DNA from: Bacteroidota bacterium
Lineage (GTDB): Bacteria; Bacteroidota; Bacteroidia; Flavobacteriales_F; PHOS-HE28
NCBI GenBank assembly: GCA_023430945.1
Contig: JAEYYE010000168.1
Coordinates: forward strand, 1 to 13,028
DNA: 13,028 nt
Reading direction: 5' to 3'
Under the pieces are notes generated by a model that worked only from the letters and a program-made list of their open reading frames with translations, was not told the DNA's origin and made no database searches. The translations under genes were made by a program, and so were the position numbers. This document shows, piece by piece, positions 7,375 through 13,028 of the stretch (position 1 is its first letter; every line of letters starts with the position of its first letter).

Positions 7375-8466
7375 TCAATGCCTGCGATCGGCGGACTTCT
7401 CCTGCCTGGTGGATCCAGCGACCTCATCATCGGCGCAATCCACGCCGGCCTCCTTGTCGTCGCACTCCTTGCGCACTTTATCCAGTTCCTGGTCCTTGGT
7501 ACGCTTGTCCACCACTTTGCCCTTATCGACCACAACCTCCTGCTGCACCACGCGCACCGCATGTTTGGTGGGCTTGATCGGCCGACCGTGCTCCTGCGCC
7601 CACACGTACGTGAACTCCGCGCCGAGGAAGAAGATCTGTGAACTGTAGGCTGTCCAGAGAAGCAGCGAGATGAGGCCCGCCGCCGCGCCGAACGTTGATG
7701 CCGGCTCAGCCTTGTTGAAGTAAAGCGCGATCAGCCATTTGCCGATCCCGAACAGGATCGTGGTGAACATGGCCCCGGGGATCACATCCTTCCAGCGCGG
7801 ACGCGCATCGGCAACAAAGCGGAAAAGGGTTGCGAAGACGGCGGTGGTGAAGCTGAACGTGAGGATCATGGTGAGCCCCGTGACCACGTAACCGGAAATG
7901 CCCGGGAGTTCTTTGGTCACCCGTTCAGCAAAACCGAGCACGAGCGCGTTCACCGCGAAGCTCACCACAAGCAGAAAACCCATGCCGAGCACCAGTGAGA
8001 ATGAAAGGGCACGCGTTTTCAGCATGGCCAGGATCGAACTTTTCGGCCGGGGTTGTATCCCCCAGATCCGGTTCATGGAATTCTTCAGCGAATTGAACAC
8101 CGTGGTGGCACCGATGAACAAGGTGACCACACCGATCACGGTGGCCACCAGGCTCTTTCCGCTCACATATGCATCGCCGATCATGCCTTGCAAGGCCTCG
8201 GCGGAATCCGATCCGACCAGATCGCGCAATTCACCGAAGAGCCGGCCTTCGGCAGCATCGGGCCCATAGATCATTCCTGTAATGCTGATCACCACCACGA
8301 GCAGCGGCACGATCGAAAAGATCGTATAGTAGGCCAGGGCTGCGCCAAGCTCGAACGTATTGTCGTTGCTGAAAGCTTTGAAGGTGAGCTTCAGGTAGCG
8401 GAATGCATCGGAAAGCACCTTCCTCACCTTCCCCTTCGGCTTCTTTTCGGTCGCGTTCGTGGCCAT
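7375..8466 (-). CDS. YihY/virulence factor BrkB family inner-membrane protein
   Basis: This is a polytopic inner-membrane protein of the YihY/BrkB family, which has no firmly established biochemical role. With start ATG 8466 it has 363 residues and six predicted helices at about 43-67, 104-126, 152-178, 190-215, 229-250 and 260-287. Family signatures are FELGAALAYYTIFSIVPLL (38-56), NSLKNSMNRIWGI (125-137), RPRWKDVIPGA (222-232) and FGAAAGLISLLLW (259-271). After the last helix comes a charged 70-residue tail (about 291-363, rich in K, D and E) that is probably cytoplasmic and longer than in typical members. The frame reaches back to ATG 8505, but that would overlap the upstream lipoprotein gene; ATG 8466 begins 16 bases after that gene's stop, is preceded by GGAAG, and gives the expected basic N-terminus. 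The two genes are probably co-transcribed. The old ribonuclease BN name for this family was an error. Confidence 0.9.
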   Translation of the reverse strand: MATNATEKKPKGKVRKVLSDAFRYLKLTFKAFSNDNTFELGAALAYYTIFSIVPLLVVVISITGMIYGPDAAEGRLFGELRDLVGSDSAEALQGMIGDAYVSGKSLVATVIGVVTLFIGATTVFNSLKNSMNRIWGIQPRPKSSILAMLKTRALSFSLVLGMGFLLVVSFAVNALVLGFAERVTKELPGISGYVVTGLTMILTFSFTTAVFATLFRFVADARPRWKDVIPGAMFTTILFGIGKWLIALYFNKAEPASTFGAAAGLISLLLWTAYSSQIFFLGAEFTYVWAQEHGRPIKPTKHAVRVVQQEVVVDKGKVVDKRTKDQELDKVRKECDDKEAGVDCADDEVAGSTRQEKSADRRH

Positions 8467-8482
8467 CTTCCGATCCGGGATG

Positions 8483-9070
8483 TTATACCATGGCCAATGC
8501 CGCAAGCCCGGCCATTCCCATCAACAATGCGATGGCCTCGGCCCGCGAACCCTGCTGGTTCAAATTGCCGATCCGGCTGATGAAGGCCACCAATGCGAAG
8601 AGCAAAGCGACCGGAAGCAGGAATGCGAAACCGGTGGACATCATCGGGCTTAGCGTACCATATTCCTGATGTGGGATCGAGGGCAGTTCCCGTTCAATGT
8701 CGATGGATCGGGGATTAACCTGTGGCATTGCTGCGCGGGAACCCGGAGCGGCAGATCCACCCAAGGTGGGGGTCCTGGCCAGATCGAGTTGCTGCAGATC
8801 CACTTCGGCAAGTTCTACAGGCATCAACCGATCACCGGCGAACATTTCAAGGTAGGGATCATGATCCGCCGGGATCTCATCAACCGCGAACTCATCGATC
8901 GCGAGTTCCTCCATGCCGCTCCGCTTCGGCGGATCGAAGAACCAGCCCCGCTTGAAATATTTCCTCTTCTGGAAAGGCCCATCCTGCACCACATGTTCGG
9001 AAATGGAACACGAACCGAGCAATGCGGCGATCAGAACGATGATGGATGAGCGTAGCGTAAAAAACTGCAC
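8483..9070 (-). CDS. Small lipoprotein with two C-terminal membrane segments
   Basis: I do not recognise a functional family. From GTG 9070 the product has 195 residues. Residues 1-21 are a good lipoprotein signal: R7, hydrophobic 10-18 and lipobox LGSC with Cys21. The frame also reaches ATG 9112, but that adds a hydrophobic, uncharged stretch before the signal, so GTG is preferred. After Cys21 comes FQKRKYFKRGWFFD (33-46); a KRxYxxG-like patch soon after the lipid cysteine is something I recall from many uncharacterised Bacteroidota lipoproteins. Residues 54-130 are acidic and low in structure signals. Two hydrophobic segments follow, about 146-164 and 177-195, and the protein ends inside the second. 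A lipid anchor plus C-terminal helices is an odd combination. It is followed after 16 bases by the YihY-family gene and is divergent from etfB. The existence of the gene is well supported; its role is unknown. Confidence 0.75.
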   Translation of the reverse strand: MQFFTLRSSIIVLIAALLGSCSISEHVVQDGPFQKRKYFKRGWFFDPPKRSGMEELAIDEFAVDEIPADHDPYLEMFAGDRLMPVELAEVDLQQLDLARTPTLGGSAAPGSRAAMPQVNPRSIDIERELPSIPHQEYGTLSPMMSTGFAFLLPVALLFALVAFISRIGNLNQQGSRAEAIALLMGMAGLAALAMV

Positions 9071-9203
9071 GGGTATGCCGATCGCAAGGATCCCGCCAAG
9101 CGTGGTTCCCATGTGCGAGCGAACGGAAAGCCCGGTCGGCGTGCTGATGCGGTACCACGTGGCTGGGGTAAGGCCACCACATACAGCTTCCCTTACGTGT
9201 GGT

Positions 9204-9211
9204 TAAGTTTG
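9204..9211 (+). promoter_or_regulatory. Putative etfB -7 promoter element TAAGTTTG
   Basis: TAAGTTTG matches TAnnTTTG exactly and is followed by CGGCC, as at pdhB and hppA. It ends 42 bases before the etfB ATG at 9254. No good -33 TTG is visible. It lies in the divergent spacer shared with the lipoprotein gene, for which I find no matching -7 element. Confidence 0.6.
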
Positions 9212-9253
9212 CGGCCCCGGAACGATCCCTCCGATCGGATCCGGACCCGACAC

Positions 9254-9994
9254 ATGAAGATCCTCGTTCTATTGAGCCAGGTGCCCGACACCACGGCACG
9301 CATCGCCTTCACCGACGGTAACACGAGATTCGACGCCAATGGCGTGCAATTCATCGTGAATCCTTATGACGAATGGTATGCTTTGGTCCGCGGTCTTGAA
9401 CTGAAGGAAGCGCACGGCGGAACAGTAACCACCGTTACCGTGGGAGGTGCCGACACGGATGCGACCATACGGAAAGGCCTGGCGATCGGCGCCGATGAAG
9501 CGGTGCGGATCGATGCGCAGCCCAGGGAAGCGCTGCAGGTGGCCGAGCTGATCGCTGAATACGCGAAGGGCAAAGGTTTCGATCTGATCCTGGCTGGAAA
9601 AGAGACGATCGATCACAATGGTGGACAGGTGGGCGGAATGGTGGCCGAACTGCTCGATCTGCCTTACGTGCCGCTGGTGAGCAAGCTCGATCTTACCGGG
9701 ACCGCGGCCACGATCGAACGGGACATCCCCGGCGGGGTGGAGGTACTTGAGGCCAGCCTGCCGCTCTGCGTGAGCGCAGCGAAGGGAATGGCCGAACAAC
9801 GGATCCCGAACATGCGCGGAATAATGGCGGCACGCACCAAACCACTGAACGTGGTGCCTGCCACTGCCACCGACGAAGTGGCGCCCACCGTGCGCTTCGA
9901 ACTGCCGCCGGCGAAAGGTGCGGTAAAGATGATCCCCGTGGAAGAGGCCGGAACATTGATCGAACTGCTTCACACGGAAGCGAAGGTGATCTGA
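9254..9994 (+). CDS. etfB: Electron transfer flavoprotein, beta subunit
   Basis: This is the beta subunit of the soluble EtfAB heterodimer, which takes electrons from acyl-CoA and related dehydrogenases and passes them to the quinone pool through ETF:quinone oxidoreductase. The 246-residue length is typical. The N-terminus MKILVLLSQVPDT, NPYDEWYALVRGLELKE (36-52), the nucleotide-binding stretch AGKETIDHNGGQVGGMVAE (114-132) and the partner-recognition region EASLPLCVSAAKGM (166-179) followed by PNMRGIMAARTKPL all fit the family. AMP rather than FAD is expected in this subunit in the classical type. The start chosen is ATG 9254; the frame is open upstream to 9113, but homology begins at MKIL. 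etfA follows after 79 bases. It is probably transcribed from the element at 9204-9211. Confidence 0.95.
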   Translation: MKILVLLSQVPDTTARIAFTDGNTRFDANGVQFIVNPYDEWYALVRGLELKEAHGGTVTTVTVGGADTDATIRKGLAIGADEAVRIDAQPREALQVAELIAEYAKGKGFDLILAGKETIDHNGGQVGGMVAELLDLPYVPLVSKLDLTGTAATIERDIPGGVEVLEASLPLCVSAAKGMAEQRIPNMRGIMAARTKPLNVVPATATDEVAPTVRFELPPAKGAVKMIPVEEAGTLIELLHTEAKVI

Positions 9995-9997
9995 GGA

Positions 9998-10046
9998 TGA
10001 AGGCTGAAGGCTGAAGGCTGAAGGCTGAGGGTTGAAGGGTTGAGTG
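9998..10046. repeat. Tandem heptad repeat (TGAAGGC) between etfB and etfA
   Basis: Four exact TGAAGGC units (9998-10025) are followed by TGAGGGT, TGAAGGG and a decayed TTGAGTG. The tract starts 3 bases after the etfB stop and fills most of the 79-bp spacer. It is similar to the heptads at 6065-6181. Phase-7 units cannot encode a fixed-frame peptide, and neither gene reads into it. Confidence 0.85.
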
Positions 10047-10053
10047 TTGGTTT

Positions 10054-10061
10054 TAACATTG
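10054..10061 (+). promoter_or_regulatory. Weak putative -7 element (TAACATTG) before etfA
   Basis: TAACATTG matches 7 of 8 positions of TAnnTTTG. A TTG within the heptad tract (10032-10034) lies 19 bases upstream, near the expected -33 spacing. The leader would be only about 8 bases, so this is speculative; co-transcription with etfB is the simpler view. Confidence 0.25.
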
Positions 10062-10073
10062 AAAGAGAACAGG

Positions 10074-11024
10074 ATGAGCGTTATCGTATTCATTGATACA
10101 CAAGGCGACCGGATCCCGCGATCGGCCATGGAAGCCGTCACCTACGGGAAGAAGATCGCCGATCAGCAGGGCCTGCCGATGACCGTGCTCACCTTTGGCG
10201 ATCAGGGTGAAGTGGCTTCGCTTGGCGCACAAGGCGCTTCAAAGGTGATCGTGGCCAGGTCCATAAAGAACGTGGACAGCCGGCAGCTTACCCGTTTCGT
10301 CACCGATGTGGCAAAGAAGGAGAACGCCCAGGTGATCGTGTTCGTTCACGATGCAACAGGCAAAGCGGTGGCACCGCGCGTGGCCGCACGCTTGAAGGCC
10401 GGGCATGTGGCCGGTGCGATCACGCTTCCGCAAGGCGGCAATGAAGTGAAGCGCAATGTCTTCAGCGGAAAAGCACAGGCATGGATCTCCGTCAACAGTG
10501 CGATCAAAGTGATCAGCCTCATGCCCAATTCGATCCCGATCGAAAAAGGTGAAGTGAAAGCTGACGTGGACGACTATTCCGGTGATGTGGGCGCGCCAGA
10601 CATCAAGGTGAAGGAAGTGCGCAAGGCCGGTGGTGGCATACCCCTTCCGGAAGCGCAGATCGTGGTGAGTGCCGGCCGCGGAATGAAAGGTCCTGAGAAT
10701 TGGGGCCCGGTGGAAGAGTTGGCAAAGGAACTCGGTGCGGCCACGGCATGCAGCCGCCCGGTGGCCGATATGCACTGGCGTCCACATCATGAACACGTGG
10801 GCCAGACCGGCGTGGCGATCCGCCCGAACTGCTACATCGCGATCGGCATAAGCGGCGCGATCCAGCACCTCGCAGGAGTGAACGGCAGCAAGGTGATCGC
10901 GGTGATCAACAAAGATCCCGAAGCGCCGTTCTTCAAGGCCGCCGATTACGGCATTGTGGGTGATGCGTTCGAAGTACTGCCGAAATTGATCGAAGCGGCG
11001 AAAAAATTGAACGCCGAGCGTTGA
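10074..11024 (+). CDS. etfA: Electron transfer flavoprotein, alpha subunit
   Basis: This FAD-carrying subunit of EtfAB accepts electrons from flavin dehydrogenases and delivers them toward ubiquinone or menaquinone. It has 316 residues, normal for Bacteroidota. The N-terminal domain (1-190) begins MSVIVFIDTQGDRIP. The C-terminal FAD domain is complete: VVSAGRGMKG (197-206), SRPV (227-230), GQTGVAIRP (243-251) with the Thr-Gly flavin contact, YIAIGISGAIQHLAG (254-268), NKDPEAPFF (279-287) and ADYGIVGD (290-297). The start chosen is ATG 10074; the upstream in-frame ATG at 10044 lies inside the repeat tract. The sequence AGG lies 2 bases before the ATG. The pair order B then A is standard, but the spacer is unusually long and repetitive. 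No clear terminator follows the stop. Confidence 0.96.
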   Translation: MSVIVFIDTQGDRIPRSAMEAVTYGKKIADQQGLPMTVLTFGDQGEVASLGAQGASKVIVARSIKNVDSRQLTRFVTDVAKKENAQVIVFVHDATGKAVAPRVAARLKAGHVAGAITLPQGGNEVKRNVFSGKAQAWISVNSAIKVISLMPNSIPIEKGEVKADVDDYSGDVGAPDIKVKEVRKAGGGIPLPEAQIVVSAGRGMKGPENWGPVEELAKELGAATACSRPVADMHWRPHHEHVGQTGVAIRPNCYIAIGISGAIQHLAGVNGSKVIAVINKDPEAPFFKAADYGIVGDAFEVLPKLIEAAKKLNAER

Positions 11025-11088
11025 AGCCTGCGGATCGCCAGCGCCCGGCACCATCAATGTACGGTACCCAGGGAAGGCCCGGTTCCTG

Positions 11089-11096
11089 TATATTCG
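11089..11096 (+). promoter_or_regulatory. Weak putative -7 element (TATATTCG) before the BFN gene
   Basis: TATATTCG matches TAnnTTTG at 7 of 8 positions, 60 bases before the ATG at 11157. The C variant at position 7 also occurs at 1764-1771 and 13014-13021. No -33 TTG is seen. Confidence 0.3.
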
Positions 11097-11156
11097 ATGC
11101 CCCGGCGGAGGGATGGATGCACATTTCGTAGTGCCATAGCGAAGTCATTGAACAGT

Positions 11157-11744
11157 ATGGAGAAGGTCGAGCTAAAGTTCCTGCGGATCACGTACAGCCA
11201 CACGCATGCGGGCGCTTATGCGCTGATCCTTTCAGAGGTGGAAGGCGATCGGCGCCTGCCGATCATCATTGGCGGTGTGGAGGCCCAGGCGATCGCGATC
11301 CAGGTGGAGAACATAAAGCCGGCGAGGCCCCTCACGCACGATCTGTTCAAGAACGTTTCCGATACGCTCGGTTTCGGCATGAAAGAGGTGATCATCAATG
11401 ATCTGGTGGAAGGGATCTTCCATGCGAAATTGGTGATCGAACAGAACGGCAAGGAAGTGGAGATCGATGCCCGGAGCAGCGATGCGATCGCGCTGGCCCT
11501 TCGTTTCCAGTGCCCGATCCACACGTACGAATTCATCCTTAGCGCAGCCGGGCTGAAGGTGGAGGAAGGCGATGAAACCACCGAAGTGGAACCCGAGAGC
11601 AAATCGAAGCCTGCGAAGAAACCTTCCGCCGCGAACAGCCTGGAGGAACTCCGATCCATGCTGAAGGATGCGCTCGATCACGAGGATTATGAGCGTGCCT
11701 CGAAGTTGCGCGACGAGATCAAGCGGCGCGAGCAGACCAACTGA
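11157..11744 (+). CDS. Bifunctional nuclease (BFN/DUF151) family protein with C-terminal UVR motif
   Basis: Residues 1-135 form a BFN/DUF151 domain (PF02577 type): MEKVELKFLRITYS, RRLPIIIGGVEAQAIAI (32-48), RPLTHDLFKN (57-66) and the strongly conserved DARSSDAIALALR (104-116). The family is named for a plant protein with reported DNase and RNase activity; the bacterial role is not settled. Residues 140-160 are a charged linker (KSKPAKKPSAAN). Residues 161-193 are a UVR motif (SLEELRSMLKDALDHEDYER then ASKLRDEIKRRE), the helical hairpin of UvrB/UvrC and Clp-type regulators, usually a protein contact. The start chosen is ATG 11157; the frame opens at 11097, but the extra 20 residues are arginine-rich and lack family similarity. 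The protein is cytoplasmic by sequence. It converges on the AI-2E-family gene with 11 bases between stop codons. Confidence 0.92.
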   Translation: MEKVELKFLRITYSHTHAGAYALILSEVEGDRRLPIIIGGVEAQAIAIQVENIKPARPLTHDLFKNVSDTLGFGMKEVIINDLVEGIFHAKLVIEQNGKEVEIDARSSDAIALALRFQCPIHTYEFILSAAGLKVEEGDETTEVEPESKSKPAKKPSAANSLEELRSMLKDALDHEDYERASKLRDEIKRREQTN

Positions 11745-11755
11745 TCCGATCGCCG

Positions 11756-12970
11756 TCAGGATCTTCCTTTCAGCCGGCTCTTCAGTTTCCGGAATATCGT
11801 AGGCCCTTCGTCTTCTTTCTGGCCTAGGAAATGTGCCAGCGGGCGCAGCTCTTCCACGTGATCGAAAATGATCTTGGCGATCGCGATCAGCGGAATGAAA
11901 AGGATCACGCCAACGATCCCCCAGAGCAGTTCACCGATCACGATCGCCACAATGATGAACAACGGGTTCACGTTCACGCGATCGCCCACGATCGTTGGTG
12001 TAAGGAACGTTTCTTCCAGGATCTGGTTGAAGATGAACGCACCGGCGATCAACAAAGCCGGCACCGCTGAGCTTTCCGTCACCAGCGTCATCAGGATCGG
12101 CAGGATCCCGCCCATCATGGTACCGATGAACGGGATGAAGTTGAGGTATCCTGCGAGGTAACCGAACAGGAACGGGTGATCGATGCCGATCAACAGCAGC
12201 GCGATCGAATTCAACGTACCCAGGATAGTGGTTACGACGAACATTCCGCCGAGATAACCCTGGCCCACGTTCGCCGCTTCGCGAAGCGCATGTTTCGTTC
12301 GCTCCTTGCGCTCCTTCGGGAACATCATCACCACGGCATCGCGCAACCTGTCGCGGTAATAAAGCAGTAGTACGATGTAGGCGAAAATGATCATGGCGGT
12401 GAACAGCGTACCGAAACCGATCTTCAGGAACGTGAAGAGATGGCCGACGGCCTCACCCATCGGAATGGTGGTCCCGTTCTCTTCCACAGCCTCTTCGCCT
12501 TTTGCTGCTTCATTTTCCTTCTTCGCTGCTTTCTTCTTCTCCTTCTTGTTCTCTTCCACCCTGGTCTCCTGCTGCAGCGTGTCAGTGGCCGTGGAATCCG
12601 CCTTTGGCGCATCCTCGATCGTAACGCCGAAATTCTCCTTCAGGTAATTCTGCCCCGAACCGAGATGGGTCATTAGTTTCTCCTTCAATTTCGGCGCATC
12701 ATCCTTGAAGGAACTCACCTGGTAGGCCAGGAAACCGAGCAGCGTTCCCACGATCAACAGCACGCTTATGGCGCTGAGCATCGCCGCAAGTCCGCGCGCC
12801 ACGCCTTTTCGTTCCAGCCAGCGGCAGAATGGCATCATGAGCGTGGCCACGAGCACGGCGAACACCAGGGGCTTGAGGAAATCGGCGGCCAAATACATGA
12901 TGCCGAACACAAGTACCACCGCCATCGCGATGTCGTTGAAACGCCGCAGTTGATCCTTGTTCGCCGCCAT
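11756..12970 (-). CDS. AI-2E family transporter (TqsA/PerM-like membrane protein)
   Basis: This is a polytopic membrane protein of the AI-2E exporter family (PF01594). Members include the autoinducer-2 exporter TqsA and ion antiporters, so the substrate here cannot be assigned. The 404-residue chain has helices near 13-30, 33-48, 62-86, 184-204, 239-262 and several from 266 to 369. Family signatures are the polar-hydrophobic GYLNFIPFIGTMMGGILP (274-291), FNQILEETFLTPTIVGDRV (314-332), NVNPLFIIVAIVIGELLWG (333-351) and the final IPLIAIAKIIFDHVEELRP. The loop between helices 3 and 4 carries a Lys/Glu-rich insert (about 119-170, with NKKEKKKAAKKENEAAK) that makes it longer than PerM or YdiK. The start ATG 12970 is supported by MAANKDQLRRFND before the first helix. 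Its stop lies 11 bases from the stop of the convergent BFN gene. A leader hairpin (12981-13005) precedes it. Confidence 0.93.
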   Translation of the reverse strand: MAANKDQLRRFNDIAMAVVLVFGIMYLAADFLKPLVFAVLVATLMMPFCRWLERKGVARGLAAMLSAISVLLIVGTLLGFLAYQVSSFKDDAPKLKEKLMTHLGSGQNYLKENFGVTIEDAPKADSTATDTLQQETRVEENKKEKKKAAKKENEAAKGEEAVEENGTTIPMGEAVGHLFTFLKIGFGTLFTAMIIFAYIVLLLYYRDRLRDAVVMMFPKERKERTKHALREAANVGQGYLGGMFVVTTILGTLNSIALLLIGIDHPFLFGYLAGYLNFIPFIGTMMGGILPILMTLVTESSAVPALLIAGAFIFNQILEETFLTPTIVGDRVNVNPLFIIVAIVIGELLWGIVGVILFIPLIAIAKIIFDHVEELRPLAHFLGQKEDEGPTIFRKLKSRLKGRS

Positions 12971-12980
12971 CGAGTATCCA

Positions 12981-13005
12981 CCGATCGCGGGACGATCCCG
13001 ATCGG
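12981..13005 (-). other. Leader hairpin upstream of the AI-2E-family gene
   Basis: On the minus strand CCGATCG and CGATCGG form a 7-bp stem enclosing a nested GGA/TCC helix with a TCG triloop and a 2-base bulge. It lies 10 bases before the ATG at 12970, in the probable leader. It consists mostly of GATCG-type words, so it may be a by-product of that bias rather than a regulator. Confidence 0.45.
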
Positions 13006-13013
13006 AAGTGTGC

Positions 13014-13021
13014 CGAAGCTA
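13014..13021 (-). promoter_or_regulatory. Weak putative -7 element (TAGCTTCG) before the AI-2E-family gene
   Basis: TAGCTTCG on the minus strand matches 7 of 8 positions of TAnnTTTG, 43 bases before the ATG at 12970. The -33 region lies outside the window. Confidence 0.3.
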
Positions 13022-13028
13022 ATACCAC

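Noticed and set aside
9071..9253. RNA gene or riboswitch in the divergent spacer
   Set aside because: Only short 5-bp stems are seen; no tRNA T-loop or known riboswitch core is recognisable.
9998..10046. CRISPR-like array
   Set aside because: The units are contiguous 7-mers without spacers and there are no cas genes.
10239..11057. 272-codon open frame on the minus strand inside etfA
   Set aside because: It is antisense to a complete etfA, with a His/Arg/Asp-rich composition like other shadow frames here.
1..13028. Defence system, prophage or transposon
   Set aside because: All gene-length frames are explained by metabolic, envelope or transporter families; no transposase, integrase, nuclease-defence module or target duplication is seen.

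Overview
The window looks like chromosomal DNA from a GC-rich member of the Bacteroidota, most likely a Flavobacteriales-like lineage. Two secreted proteins carry type IX secretion (T9SS) sorting signals, or the start of one. Several genes are preceded by the Bacteroidota-type -7 promoter element TAnnTTTG, start codons mostly lack Shine-Dalgarno sequences, and the gene set fits (K+-type membrane pyrophosphatase, EtfAB, separate PDH E1 beta, BFN-UVR protein). The taxonomic call is an inference; no rRNA or other marker gene is present.

Layout from left to right. Minus strand, 1-3646: two tandem, architecturally paralogous secreted T9SS proteins; the second, at 1-1740, runs off the left edge inside its sorting domain. 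Minus strand, 3743-5968: a membrane-bound ion-pumping pyrophosphatase (hppA), followed by a strong 9-bp hairpin. The spacer 5969-6185 holds the hppA promoter and a heptad-repeat tract forming a 15-bp inverted repeat. Minus strand, 6186-7169: pyruvate dehydrogenase E1 beta, with an 18-bp perfect palindrome just upstream of its putative promoter. Minus strand, 7375-9070: a two-gene unit of a small Bacteroidota-type lipoprotein and a YihY/BrkB-family membrane protein. Plus strand, 9254-11024: etfB and etfA, separated by a 79-bp spacer largely made of a TGAAGGC heptad repeat. Plus strand, 11157-11744: a bifunctional-nuclease (BFN/DUF151) protein with a C-terminal UVR motif, converging with an AI-2E-family transporter on the minus strand (11756-12970); only 11 bp separate the two stop codons.

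Most genes are core energy metabolism: PDH E1 feeds acetyl-CoA, EtfAB collects electrons from acyl-CoA and similar dehydrogenases, and HppA turns biosynthetic pyrophosphate into an ion gradient. The rest are envelope proteins. I see no mobile element, CRISPR array, RNA gene or defence system, and no convincing new multi-gene system. The more unusual signals are at the DNA level: a strong excess of GATC (often GATCG) across coding and non-coding sequence, a shared TAnnTTTGCGGCC promoter block at three unrelated genes, and the intergenic heptad repeats.
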